Assembly (NCBI GenBank): GCA_004123355.1
Contig: SCHM01000005.1
Coordinates: forward strand, 868,001-932,000
Reading direction: 5' to 3'
Length of the DNA: 64,000 nucleotides
From: Amphirosellinia nigrospora
Taxonomy: Eukaryota > Ascomycota > Sordariomycetes > Xylariales > Xylariaceae
The notes below the pieces were generated by a model, which saw only the letters and a program-made list of their open reading frames with translations, was not told the DNA's origin and searched no databases. A program made the position numbers and the translations under genes. Shown here piece after piece: positions 23,719 to 35,719 of this stretch; positions within the stretch are counted from its first letter, which is position 1; each line of letters begins with the position of its first letter.

Positions 23719-24952
23719 TTGTACGTGTTAGCATGATAGCCAGTATCCTAACTCTCTTTAGTCTACACTAAATTTCTCGGGTAGTGTCTTTGTGTTATTT
23801 GCGATAGCTGTGACCCAGACTTCTTACATATAAACTGCGGTATTCATAGAGTTCTCGTATAGTAGTTTGATTGTCGTCACGACACACGCAAGCAGACAAA
23901 CAGACTTCGCGTATGAAGTTAGATAGCTTTCAAGAAGGTGGCTCCAGAGCATCCTGAGACAAATAGTGACCATTGCCTACCTGACGTATAAGGGCCCAAC
24001 AATTGGGACATTGTTTTCACGTTACTCTTAAGCTCCTTTCTTGAACATATTGTACTTGCGCGCAATGGAATTTTCTATAAGTTTCTGTCACGATCCTCGC
24101 AAGGGTAGGGTGTAAACATCTGTTGTTGCACAGAGGACCAGTGAAGTCATCTCCGTGGGCTCTACGTGACCATATGGCTATATACGAGGAGTCTCTTTGT
24201 CTAACTGGTCTCTGATCCCTGTTCCTGGCAGTTTCAATGCAAATTTTTGCAAAGAGATATAACTGGATAACTATCCAAATCAACATAGTATTGACGCACT
24301 TCGAGGCGCTAGATCGTGTACTAATGCTCTGCCTGCCATTGTGAATTACCAGTCATGTTCTGCAACTCAGCGACGGTTCCCACTTCTCAAACGTAAAAGC
24401 CATGCCGATAAACTGGGATGTAGAAACCATCTCCAGGTCATTTCAATGATGATAAAAAAATTCTTAGTCGTGAGATTTTATCAATCTGCATCTATCACCT
24501 TATTTTCTTATGCTACTCCAAAAACACTCTCTAAAGTTGTTGGCCGACGAGGGAATAATAACATTGCTATTTTACTATACATTTAAGCCTTTACTGACTC
24601 TAATATTTTGAAGCTTCTTGAGAAAGAGCTACTCATAGTTATCATACTATGCGCTATTGCTGGCGCAATGTTGTTATCAATCTACTCGATGTTAATTCTG
24701 AGATCCTTGATATTGGACTGGGATCTAGACTTTATTTGTTACGGGATGTGGTATGCGCCCCCCTATTGGCTGTCGAGGTTGTCGCCCTTCCCATCTAAGA
24801 AAGTCCCCATTATGTCATAGGCAAACAACACAGAAGTACCATTGATAGAAAGAATAACAGTGAAGGTCTAGAGGTGCAGCATATCTGAACTCTATCATTA
24901 GTATGACGGGGCTGGCACTCTAACTAGTAACATCTTGTGCCATCATAACCTT

Positions 24953-24977
24953 AAGTAGGTACCTTAGGTACCTAACC
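24953..24977. repeat. Double TAGGTACC palindrome
   Basis: AAGTAGGTACCTTAGGTACC followed by TAACC: two nested palindromes of the dispersed TACCTAGGTA family. Confidence 0.6.
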
Positions 24978-25330
24978 TCGGTAACTTTTGTGAAGCGGAT
25001 AGATACACTGAGGCGGACGTACAAAACCAAGGGGCGTTATAATTAGTCCAAGCTACCAAAGCACAGCCACCCGTAACACTCATGCCAGCTCGTAAAGCAC
25101 TACTGATTTCCGGGAAATGTTCGGGTCTTCAAACAATTTCTTGTCGGGCCCTCGGCCTGCGCTGGACGGCCCACGCTGTATGTTTACAACCTTGTCAGCT
25201 GTGGGGATCTTGGCATCGAGTTGTAAGTTTGCCAACTTCATGAACTGATCTGAAATGAATACTGTGCTATTATAGACATCTCTATGATGGATATTCTTAA
25301 GATAGGAGTACATGCTAGAAGAAAACACAG

Positions 25331-25339
25331 GTATAAATA
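25331..25339 (+). promoter_or_regulatory. TATA box candidate
   Basis: GTATAAATA about 165 bp before the ATG at 25502; a good match to a TATA consensus. Confidence 0.4.
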
Positions 25340-25501
25340 AGTGAAGTTCCCAGACTAATAAGCTAGAAGGCCAAAGGAGCTCAAGCCAGTGTACTAAGTT
25401 CTCATATTAGTAGTTTGCTCTCTCCAGATTTAAAGACAGTTGTTCAACATTGTTGCTTCTTATTTTATAAAAAACAAAAACTTTTTACTCATCGACGCAT
25501 T

Positions 25502-27090
25502 ATGCTGAGAATTTCTGCTGCCGCAGTGGCGCTTCTTGGGGGAGTCGCGTCTGGAACTGCATCACCCGTAAGCATACCGGTATCATTCTTGAGTTTGTTG
25601 TCTCGCTAACAACTCCCTAGTGCGAAGCTCTAAAGGCTGCCGGTCTTGGAGATCGATTGATCTCCCCCAATGACACAGGTTATGACGCCGAGGTCAATTC
25701 ATGTGGGCAAAGAACTCTCGCCAAAGAGCCGACTGTTTCGTCTTGCCTTGTACCAGCAACGAAGTTGCCACTGCCTTGACAACCTTGGTCAACGCAAGTA
25801 ACTCGAGCATCGCGGTGCGTAGCGGCGGTCATAGCTCTACAGGAGCTAGCAGTATTGTCAACGGCGTCACCATCGACTTGAGCCACCTCAACTCAACGAG
25901 TTATAATGCCGATACCAACATTGCTAGTGTTGGACCTGGTGGCCACTGGGAACATGTATACGCGGAGCTTGTCAAGTACGGCATAACCGTGACGGGTGGC
26001 CGTGATGGCGATGTCGGTGTCGGTGGTTTTCTCCTCGGCGGTGGTAACTCGTACTACTCTGGGCGGATGGGATTCGGCTGCGATTCTGTTGTCAACTTCG
26101 AGGTCGTGTTGGCTAACGGGACCATCATCAACGCGAACCAGACAGCCAACTCCGACCTGTGGCAGGCTCTTAAGGGTGGCAGCAACAACTTTGGTATCGT
26201 CACACGATTCGACATGGAAGCTATCCCGGCGCCAGATTTATTTAGGGACACGCGGATCTTGACTTTTAATTACTCATACGCCATGGTAGATGCAGTTGTC
26301 GGGTTCGCTGACTCCGACGAGTCTCTTGCTGACGATGCCTTCTTCACCTTTTTCAGTCACGACACGACCACCAGCCCGGATATATTCACTGCTGGAGTTC
26401 ATGTCAATACTCAGGGCATCACAAATAACACAACGCCATTCGACGAGGCGAAAGCATTACCTGCATTTTACAACATGACAAAGGTAGAGAACATTGGTGA
26501 TGCAGCCTCTGAATCCAAGGTCGCATCTGGTACCTGGTTTGTGACCTCTCCCCAAATAAATAGTATCGATCCACTAATGACCCTCAAGGAACTATGGACT
26601 GACGTTGACGTTCAACAACGACAAAAGAATCGCCCAATACTGCGTTGACCTGCACACGGAACTCGTCGAGTCGCTGAGCAGTCTAATGGCACCGGAAGCC
26701 TACTTCACGCAGATGTTCCTCCAGCCGTTCCCTTCGTACCGGTGGTCGTTTGGAAAACAACACGGAGGGAACGTGCTGGGTCTAGACAATCTTCAGAACA
26801 ACGCTCTCCTGTACACAGCCGGTGTCGGGTTTACCGCGGACGATGCGCCGTTTGAAGAGGCACATGCCATGGTAAAGGAGATGGCGGCTAAGGTGACCGA
26901 GTTTGCGAAATCAGTGCAGGGAGAGATGGATTTCATCTACCTGAACTACGCAGATATCGACCAGGATCCCCTGGGAACCTACGGGGCTTCCAACATCCAG
27001 CTCATGAAAGATGTCGCCGCTAAATATGATCCCACTGGAGTCTTCCAGACGCGCGTTCCGGGAGGCTACAAGATTTCCAATGTTGAATAA
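25502..27090 (+). CDS. Secreted FAD-linked oxidoreductase (FAD_binding_4/BBE)
   Basis: The ATG at 25502 opens a signal peptide (MLRISAAAVALLGGVASGTA). Exon 1 ends at 25567; a 53-bp intron with a GCTAAC branch runs to 25620. The FAD domain shows SIAVRSGGHSSTGASS with the His expected to carry the flavin. GGRDGDVGVGGFLLGGGNSY and the strand ALKGGSNNFGIVTRFDME follow. The C-terminal part ends MDFIYLNYADIDQDPLGTYG and YDPTGVFQTRVPGGYKIS, typical of fungal 6-hydroxy-D-nicotine-oxidase-like proteins. No Cys occupies the second linkage position, so mono-covalent FAD is expected. The substrate is unknown; relatives sit in secondary-metabolite clusters or oxidise sugars. Frame changes of one base occur near 25695 and 26610, with long clean frames between them. 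A Zn2Cys6 regulator lies 1.1 kb downstream on the same strand and may control it. Confidence 0.88.
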
Positions 27091-28236
27091 GTCCGGCTTC
27101 CCGGCACAGCCGTGATGCTGAGGCGAATAGATAGCATGTGTCTACTTCTCATTCTACCACGAAACTTATTTTCAACGTACTATTAGATTTAATCAATATT
27201 ATATTCCCGTACGAAGGGCCTGTAGTGATTCACTGTAGATGCATAGCAATTAGTCAGAGCCCTCGTACCCCGTACCGTCTTCACTGCCAGTTGTATCGTC
27301 CCAGTCCCTCGAGTCTCGGAATGGGATATCTCTAGCGTATATATTCCAGGATTCTCTCTTCTAGTTGCCTTGCTTCGCGCCCTCTCGCCTCCTCACTCTC
27401 GCTATCGTACAGTATGTCTGGGAGGCTAGGGAATAGACGGGTAACTGAACAGTTAAGGTCTCGTACAAGGTCACATTCGTATGATGGATTGCGATAATGA
27501 TATGATAAGATCTATGATGAATCGGCTCCGATTTCAAATAGTCGCGGTTATTTACCGTAACTATATTAAATATCCATACTGAGATATTTGTAGTCGGGCG
27601 CTTAACGTGTCTGAGGAACATCATGCGACGACGAATACAACCCGGTACACATATACCAGCAGTCTTGACATCAGTTTATTCTATTCCCTCGTCATCACTT
27701 ATAGATCTCTGAGTCTAGCCTATGTTTCTATTTTATTCAGCTCGTTGAGGTCGTGACATAATTATTCTTGATCAAGAATGCTTCCTTGCAGCGGTGTAAG
27801 GCCTCGACAAGACCTCGCATCAAGATTGTGCTACTATGCTCTGCTTGCGGGTGACGAGTAGAGAGCGGAATAGGTTGATATTATGTAGTGTCATCTGCTA
27901 ATTATTTCTCCCTCTTACTATCTACACGATATATTAGACATATCCAACTCTGTACCAATCGGAATTTGGCCTTGTGTCCCACTAACAGCCCTATATTGTA
28001 ACCTCGCAGCGCAAATGGCGATCCTGACAACTTTCCCCACTAATTGGGCTGGGTATGGATGCCAATGACCGGGGTTGGCGGGTTACGTACCTGTGCTAAC
28101 TCCGCCGGAGGCCGAGGGATTAGGCAGCCGACCGGGATCAATCCGGCCTTCCCCTTAATACACTTCACCGTCTTGTTATTTCGGGCTCACGGCAACGTCG
28201 AAGCCCTATTTCCCGATAGTGCATGCTGCAAGGAAA
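27091..28236. other. Intergenic between FAD oxidoreductase and regulator
   Basis: A/T-rich, no gene seen; contains the promoter of the Zn2Cys6 gene. Confidence 0.5.
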
Positions 28237-30835
28237 ATGAACGAGGTGGAACATAACGTCCCATTAGAGCGGAGACCGGCGGTGAGGATCCCTCCCCTAC
28301 CCGCGCGAGATTCTGAATGGCTAGTCTAACAATGTCACTTTTCGCAGTGTGATAATTGTAAAACTCGTAAGGTGGGCAACCTTCTATTTGGAGCTTGAGA
28401 ATTGAGCTTGGGAAAATCTAACCGTCCTTTAGACTAAGTGTGATCGAAGGTCGCCATGTTCTAGCTGCGTGACGCTCGATGTCGCGTGCCGGACTACGCA
28501 CAGGGCTAGTGAGAAGCGGCAGCGGGTGCTCCTGTCGACGAAGTACGAAGATGCCGTGCAGGATGTCAGTCGCCAACTCGCCGACGTCAAGGAGATGCTA
28601 CACACCCTCCTCTCGAACGGAGATGTGGCATCATCCGCATCGCGGTCGCGATCTCAGGAAGCCTCTTTGGATACGACGGCCTACACGCCGCAGTCGATAA
28701 TCGATGAGCAGGTGCCCGTCCTGGATAGTGTGCAAGAGGGCTACCATGGGGATACATCATTCACATCCCATGCCTATCAGATCAAGACAACGCTAGCGGC
28801 CACGCTTCTACCCTCAGAGCTCGAGTTTCCTCTCAGCGCATCTGTAGAGAGCGCTAGCGGCAAAGACAATGATAAAAACTCCGCAGCCGCCATGAACCCA
28901 GTGATACAATCCGCCGACGTGGGGCTGGGGAGCATGCCGCTGCCGCCCAACGACATGGTGCTCAAGCTCCTGCGCCTCGTGAAAGCCGAGGAGCAGCGGT
29001 TCTTCGTGGACCTGCCCCTCTTCGACCAGAACGAGTTCACCACCATGTGTCGGGACATCTACTTCGCGACGGAGCCGATCTCTCTCTGGACGTGGATATG
29101 CGTCAATGTCGGCCTCTGCAGCCTGTTCAGGGGCCTGAGCGCGGAGAACTGCAAGCGCCTGGGATCGACCGTGGAGGCGATACGCGCGCACACCCGGACC
29201 CTGCGGTCCAATGCAGAGGCCGCTCTGCGGAGCCTCCGCTTGTGCTCGGAGCCGTCGACGGAATCCTGCCGCGCCCTCGCGGTCCTCGTGAGTACTTCCC
29301 GACTGGTAGAACCGGCGCGCTGAGGGGGACTGTTCTGACATTCCGCCCCCCAGGCGAACTTTTACGTCAAGCAGGGTCACAGCACGATAGCCTGGCGGCT
29401 AATCAGCGGCGCCGCGCGAGGGGTTCTGGATCTGGGGTTTCATCGGCTACCGACCGATCCAAGCACGATAAGGGTTCCGAGAGAGGTCGCGCTTTTCTGG
29501 CACATCTACGCGTGGGAGAAGGGGCTCGCGATGACGTGCGGCAAGTCGCCCACTATCCGTCACTCGGACGTGACAAGTGGCCTGCACCTCCTGGCCACGC
29601 CGGAGAATCGCCATGGCATGCTGAACACGTTAGTATCTATCTGTCTACCTATGTGCTAACTTTTCGTATCCACGGCTGATGTTATCGCGATAGTCTGTAT
29701 GGCGCTTTTGTCGACATGGCTGTCGTCATGGGCGAGATCCAGGAATCCTTATTTTCGGTCGTGGCGCAACAATCGCCGCAGCAGGTTCGGCTGCAGCACG
29801 TCAAAAGGCTTGCCTCACGTCTCAGAGAAATTCTGAATGCCGTAAAAAGCGTACGAGGTTTTCTGTATGTTCTCTCGTAGCGCATTGCTAACTTGGACGA
29901 AACCTAGGTGTGCCCTAACGACCCGACGTGGGGGGTTTGATATCGAAGTACGTATTCACAATCTCTCCCATTGCAGATTAAAATTATGTGATGTGAATTG
30001 ACGTACTCTTAGCAATCTCGGTGGATAAGTACAACGCTGGACATCATCTTGCACTGCCAACTTGCGATAGTGTATCGCTTCCTCCCGCCCGAATTTATGA
30101 ATTCGCAGTGAGTTACACCAAGAGTCATTTCTTTCTATTGTCACCTGAATAGCCGGCGATGGGGTTGATCACGGGACTCCTTGTCCTTAGACTTTCCACG
30201 ACATGCAGCAGCACAGTAAAAGCTGACACTGAATGACAAGCCCGCTACAATGTTCGACAGAATGCGTAAACGAGGCGAGGATAACACTATCAATGCTGGC
30301 CAAAGTCGGCGAGGAGGGCGTAGTGGTGCACATAGATGGATGGAAAACATTACTTAACACGTAAGCCACAAGCTAATCTTACATCTCATACCAATGTTTA
30401 TCTTCACTAACAAATCGACGTAGGATCTTATCTCTGGTTCCACTGGTCCCCTTCATCGTGCTAGCCGGTAACGCAATAGCGACATCCTCGGGCAGCGATC
30501 TGCCGCTGCTATCTAGAATGATATTACTCTTACAGCCCGTGGCAGCGGACTCCCCGCTTGTACGGAAAGTGCACGGCGCTTGCGAGAGTCTGAGCCGAAT
30601 TGCGGATCGCGTGGTCTCAAGCGCTAGCCCGCCCTCGCAGCAACAGCAACAGCAGCAGCAGGGAGAATATCCGCATGTTAGTCAGGAACAGCAACAGTTC
30701 GAGCCATACGCTTTCCCGATGGGACAGCAGGATTGGGATAGCGTCATGACGGGGTTCGAAGCCGAGTTTGGCAATTACGACTCCCGTGCGCTGGCGAATA
30801 TCATTGAGCCTTGCTTCGCGAATACGTACTGGTGA
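28237..30835 (+). CDS. Zn2Cys6 transcription factor with fungal-specific TF domain
   Basis: The ATG at 28237 encodes 15 residues before the first intron (28282-28347). The zinc cluster is spread over two short exons: CDNCKTRK (28348-28371) and TKCDRRSPCSSC (from 28433). The six Cys are at residues 16, 19, 26, 32, 35 and 42, a perfect C-x2-C-x6-C-x5-C-x2-C-x6-C. A predicted coiled coil follows (YEDAVQDVSRQLADVKEML). Next come acidic linkers and the middle homology region, with VLDLGFHRLP and FWHIYAWEKGLAMTCGKSP after the intron 29288-29353. Another intron (29629-29693) leads to LYGAFVDMAVVMGEIQ. The last exon starts at 30424 and ends in a polyQ tract and an acidic, aromatic tail (GFEAEFGNYDSRALANIIEP). 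It should bind CGG triplets in the nucleus. Exons between 29850 and 30360 are hard to fix, and one or two frame slips are possible (near 29930). Confidence 0.85.
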
Positions 30836-31429
30836 GAGAGATGTGCGCTATGGTCGATGCGCGTGTTACTTGTAGAATAGAGGCAAGCAGGGGGTGTGTT
30901 TGATGTATGTATATGGTAAGATGCTAGAGATAATAGTCGGTTATGATATATGTAGATGAGTACATATTCGCTACATTTAAAACACTCATTTCTACTGTAG
31001 AACCTCTCATCTTCATTTATATTAGTACAACGTGATATGGTTGACTGCTTGCTTGTGCCCTGGTTACGTTACTTGGTGATCATTTGTGGCTAGTGCTCTC
31101 TCATCTGTGGCTATACTGTGGCTTGCAACCATCGACCCAATTGCTTACAGGGGTACCCAGCCCACGCCCCCCCTGCACTGAAGTGAACAGACAACGCGGA
31201 TCGAATGCCAACACCAGAAGCTGTCCGTGTCCCTTGACGTAGAACCACAGCCGGAAGCTTCACCAGCCAATTTACGCCTGTAACGTCGCTCCTTTACACA
31301 ACACACCAACTACCACCCGCGGTATTTTCATATACAATTGCACCCGCTCTATTCACCAATACCAAGATCATCATTCTCTTCTCATTCTGACCATAAAACG
31401 GTGTCAATTGGCACCCAAAGACCGGCACC
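30836..31429. other. Intergenic, promoter of the DPM3 gene
   Basis: No gene seen. The right half is C/A- and pyrimidine-rich, a common fungal 5' leader. Confidence 0.5.
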
Positions 31430-31995
31430 ATGACACGCGCACAGCAAACCATCTCCATCGGTCTCCTCGTTACCTCCGTATGCTGTCCTATACCCCATAC
31501 TCACTTCCTGTCCATTACACTTCGGAAGAGCACATAGGCTCCCATTTTTCCACAGGCTCTGGTCAAATATATAATCAAAACTAACAAATGTCTACTCTAG
31601 CTCTACCTCGCCCTGTACCTCCAGCTCGTTCCTCTACCAGAGCTAGTCCAGACCGAGATCGTCCCCGTGGTGCGCAAACGAAATCTCCTATCTCCTCTTC
31701 TCTGCAACTCAATCCAACGACACCCCTTGAATCATTGACATATCCCCACCTCATCCAATCCCCCCAACCCCTCACCCTTGATCACCAATACAAGAAAGAG
31801 ACAAAGATCACTAACGAGGACATCCGTCTAAAGCTCCCCTTCTGGGCCCTCGTCTCCTTCGGCGCATACCTCCTCTTCCGACTCGGCTGGAACGTCATGA
31901 CCTTCCACGACGTGCCCGAGGCGCACAAGGAGCTGGTGGGCGAGATCGAGCTCGCGAAGCAGGACCTGCGGCGCCTGGGAGTTGACGTGGACTAA
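31430..31995 (+). CDS. dpm3: Dolichol-phosphate mannosyltransferase subunit 3
   Basis: Three exons (31430-31477, 31601-31666, 31834-31995) with standard splice sites give a 91-residue protein, the usual length of the family. It starts MTRAQQTISIGLLVTS and continues LYLALYLQLVPLPELVQTEI. After the second intron come LPFWALVSFGAYLLFRLGW and DVPEAHKELVGEIELAKQDL, ending in LGVDVD. Two N-terminal membrane helices and a C-terminal coiled-coil tail are exactly the DPM3 plan. DPM3 anchors the catalytic subunit Dpm1 to the ER membrane through its tail. The complex makes dolichol-phosphate mannose for N-glycans, GPI anchors and O-mannosylation. That pathway would also serve the GPI-anchored wall protein at 51 kb. 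No frame damage. The second intron is long for this window (167 bp) and holds a CACTAAC branch site. Confidence 0.95.
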
Positions 31996-32834
31996 AGGGG
32001 TGTGTGATGGGGAATCAAATTACTCGTTGTGTATGTGGGAAAGCGATGATAAAAACATGAGAAAGGAATAAGGCGCTGCGGAACTGCGACTTGTTGACTA
32101 TGGCGTAATGACAGAGCAGAGCAGAGCAGAACGGAGTATGATGATCGAAAGATAGGAACTTAAAAAAAAAGAAAGATTTAATTACCCCTATTTTGTCGTG
32201 TGAGTTAGGAGCTCGAGCTTACGAGCCTTGCTTGTGCATGGGTACATCTCAACTCAAACCTAAGCAAGATAAACCCAGTCGGCATTATTTACCTAGGTAT
32301 ACTCACTCATGCTTGGGATTGAAGAACTCGTAAGGCTTGATAGTTTACTAAATCATCAAGTTCACGCGGCAAGTTAAAGTATAGCCAAAGCCCCTAGTTT
32401 TTCACAGTCAAGCAATTAGTTCACTTTCGCCACCGCCACCATCACGACCGACGGAGACTATAGATAGAGATAACATCTCGATCCGAGACATCGCCCCACA
32501 GGTCTCATCATCAACCTCACAGTAACCCAAGAGCAAGTGAAGCGTTCATGAGGAAACCCTCCCACATCATCACAGACGACTCGAAAACACCCAAATCAAA
32601 TCAAATCACCAAATCCGGCGATGAAATTGAGTTACAGCTATTCGTTTCTAAGATTCAACGCCCCAGGACAGAATCGCTCAAAGCCCAGGTCTCATAATTC
32701 ATACCCCCAACCTTTATACACCACAACCCACAACCCGTAACCAGCCCATGTAAACAGTGCCGCCATCTATCTATCTGCCTTAGGGCAAGCAGGCAGGCAG
32801 GTATTATTCCCAGCTAACAGACACCGATGACACC
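31996..32834. other. Intergenic between convergent genes
   Basis: 3' ends of dpm3 (plus) and the CENP-O gene (minus). Contains a run of nine A at 32163-32171 and (GCAG)-type short repeats near 32790-32800. No gene seen. Confidence 0.5.
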
Positions 32835-34993
32835 TCAAGACGGTACTCCATCGCCCACGACAAGCGCAACCACGATTTTGATCGCCTCGAGAGGATCCTT
32901 CCTCTCGGTCAGAAGCTTATCGAACATATCCGGCAGGCCTGCCAGGGACTTCTTCTGGTCGCGCGCGTGCCCTGGTCAATGAGTTAGTAAATAATAGAAT
33001 AACTACGTATCATCATTTGCAGATAAAAAAAAGGAGCAACGATGGCTAGTTTGTGGCGGAAGTGGACCGAAAAGATAGAGTAAACTCACATTTCGCCGGC
33101 GCGCTTAACAAAAGGCCGATCCGACTCTTGGCCTCACCAGTCCAGTCGAATTCGACCTTCCAATTGATACGCGCCGTGACCTGCTCCTCGTCGTCGTCAT
33201 CCCCGTGATCAGCGGTCGATATATCCAAGTCGAGGCTCGAGCGGCCCATCAAGGCGATGACATCAGCTTTCGACGGGTCCTTCTTCTCAGACTCATCCTC
33301 CGCATCTTCGTCATCATCATGAGCGCCCCGACCCTCCTCGTCCTCTTCCGCAAACCTCCGCACACCGCAGGACCTTCTCAGGACTCCCCAGCTCGCGGGT
33401 GACGGCGTGCCAGAACCGTGCGCGGCGCGTCGCGAGCCGTACCCACTCGCCCATGGCCCACGTGACGACGCTGACATTTCTCGTGAGGGCGCTATTGCCA
33501 CCGCCGCGGAGCATCTTTTCGACAAAAGGCCCCAACTCAGGGACGGCAGCGGGATCAAGGCGGGGCACGACCAGCTCCGTGATCGAGAGCGACTTTGTGT
33601 CGACTGTCATATCGATAGTAGCGGCGAATAAGCCCGGTGGCTGGAGGCGACGGATATTGCATGTTGTTGTAATAGCGGTGCCTCTGGGTCCTCCTGCTGA
33701 AGCGTAGTGATGGTGGAGGTAAAAGTAAGCGGGGTGAAGACTTGGAGATAAGGCAGCTCTTCATCGCTGACATGGGGACAGGATGATGGGAGACCGGCGG
33801 GGCCTCCTTTTCTTCTTCCTTCTCTTTCACTGCGCCCGGGAGGACGAGCGGCGGAGCGAGCGCACCGTGGCCGAACGGGAGGAAGCGATCGGATTCATCG
33901 CCGCCTCGAGCCAGTCCTGGCTAGGATCAGGCGGCGCCTCCTTTTCGGCGGGAGCGCGTGTCGCCGCAACACGTCGAGCAAGCGGCTCTGCTCTTCGGCG
34001 CCGGGGAGGAGATCGGCGGTGTGTCGACGCGATGCCCCTTGTGCGCGATGCAGCCGCTCGTTCTCGCGAGATGCGACTCGTAGATCCTCTTCGAGCTGCG
34101 CGACCTCGGCCAGCAGGGCGTCGCGTAGCGCCTTTTTGTCCTCGAGGGGATCCGGCTCCGGCACCTGGCGCGCCGGGTGCGGTATCCATTTCCGACGCCG
34201 ACGCCTAGGCTCCTCTCTCAGCGCGTCTCGCGACGGGGCCGATTCCTCATCGTCAGATCCGGGGGGCGCAGAGGGGGCTGCTTGAGAGGCGAGCTATTCA
34301 TCTTGGCCGCGAGAGCCTTACTTCTCCTAGGGCGCTTGGACGGCGAGTTGTGTATTCCGGAGGGCGAGGTGACGACAGAGGACGGATCAGAGAGGCCCTT
34401 CTTCGTCGGCGTGGGCGGTAGCTCGGGCTCTTGGGGTTCGATTTCTGGGAAGACACCAGGCGGCGGGGATCGTCGTAGTCTCCTTCCCTTGAACGGATGG
34501 ATGAGTTCTTCCTCGTCTGCGGATGGTGGTGGGAGAGGTCGGGAAAGGGCTTAGTGAGCGACCTCCTCGGTCTCATGGACAACCCTCCACCTGTTCTTTT
34601 GACGGCGCTCGTTGGCCGTTCCACGGTCGCGTCGGCGTTCTGATCCCCATCGCTCCGTGGCAGCAGCCCACCCGTTTCCGATTCGTGTTCCAATTGAGCC
34701 GTGACAAGATCATTTTCACTACCTTGGTGGCTCGTTGGGCTACCTGGTTCCGAGGCTACTAGATCGGGTAGGTCTTCTTCGTGGTGCTGGCTTCCTCTCG
34801 ACGATGACCGTTGCTGGAGGATTTCGGAGAAGGATCGCGCGAAGCTTGTATTTTCTGGTGATGCAGACGACTGCAGATTTAGCCGAGAAGAACGTCTCGT
34901 CGCACTATCGGCTGAAGCAGGCTCGGTGGGTTGGTTGACTCGCACGCTTGTCGTAGGTGACGTTTTGCGCCGTTTGGGCGCTGATGTTTCCAT
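32835..34993 (-). CDS. mcm21: Kinetochore protein CENP-O/Mcm21 homologue
   Basis: The ATG at 34993 gives METSAPKRRKTSPTTSVRVN, a start I associate with fungal CENP-O proteins. A long disordered basic, Ser/Pro-rich region follows, then a coiled coil beginning PDPLEDKKALRDALLAEVAQ with ENERLHRAQ. The folded domain shows MTVDTKSLSITELVVPRLDP, VTWAMGEWVRLATRRARFWH, RINWKVEFDWTGEAKSRIGL and, after a 118-bp intron (32972-33089), WHARDQKKSLAGLPDMFDKL. The stop is at 32835-32837. CENP-O/Mcm21 pairs with CENP-P/Ctf19 through RWD domains in the COMA complex of the inner kinetochore. An acidic DDDEDAEDESEKKD loop is inserted in the domain. The frame changes several times (near 34300, 33955, 33830, 33680, 33610 and 33370). 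This single-copy core gene is unlikely to be dead, so assembly indels are the better reading. Confidence 0.75.
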
Positions 34994-35719
34994 GGAGAAA
35001 TAAATGTAATCGTGTTTCCTTCCCCTTTAGTACTGCATATCGGCTCCTCAACCTCCTACTTTACACCTTTTTGGAAGCGAATCGTAGACCAACTCTCCGA
35101 GGAGTTCGCAGCTGCGTGGGTTCGTTGCTGCTAATTATTGATGAATACCTGAGTTAGTCTGGCTTTAATACTGGAATTCGGTTGTAACACAGTGTTTGTA
35201 CAAAAGCACAAGATATTAGACTGGAAAATAATATTATATCAAGAGTTCGGGCATAATTCGCAATGTTGACTTTTGTATCCTTCAAAACAACTCCATGCGC
35301 TAGACGCGTCCAAATCGACGACCTGTTTCGGGATGTTAATGCGCGAGCTGGATGACCCCACTCTAAAAGTAAAAGTACCTTGTATCCACTATATAATCTT
35401 ATCTTATCCCATATCTTATCTCACTTACACTTGTACCTTGGTCAACCCGATGAACCCCATACAAATCTTTCCGCTTTCCGAGATTGACCGATGACGTTGT
35501 GGGTTAAACGGCCGCAAACGCCGGGGGAGAGGGCTTTTTTTGAATTAATAATGGCTAGATAACTGCCCAGAGACAACCTTGGAACTTTGTTATTATTTCT
35601 CTAAATTGCAAATATACCACTCGTAACCTACTAGTCTCTGCCTTCCCCTCCACCTCTATCAAATATCTAACCCCATATTACCATCCAACCGTCGTGGGGC
35701 TTACTTATAATCTTCCAAA
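34994..35719. other. Divergent promoter region
   Basis: Shared upstream region of the CENP-O gene (minus) and the OXLD-type gene (plus). No gene seen. Confidence 0.5.

Larger units (their letters stand above)
22778..25501. other. Intergenic, 2.7 kb
   Basis: Upstream region of two divergent genes, the HMG-box gene (minus) and the FAD oxidoreductase (plus). Holds a tandem Gcn4/AP-1-type element at 23691-23718, a long TAGGTACC palindrome at 24953-24977 and a TATA-like box at 25331. The minus-strand open frame 25080-25328 (82 codons) has no recognisable domain. Confidence 0.45.

Noticed and set aside
25080-25328. 82-codon minus-strand frame before the second FAD oxidoreductase
   Set aside because: Reads plausibly as protein, but has no recognisable domain and overlaps the promoter region of the next gene.
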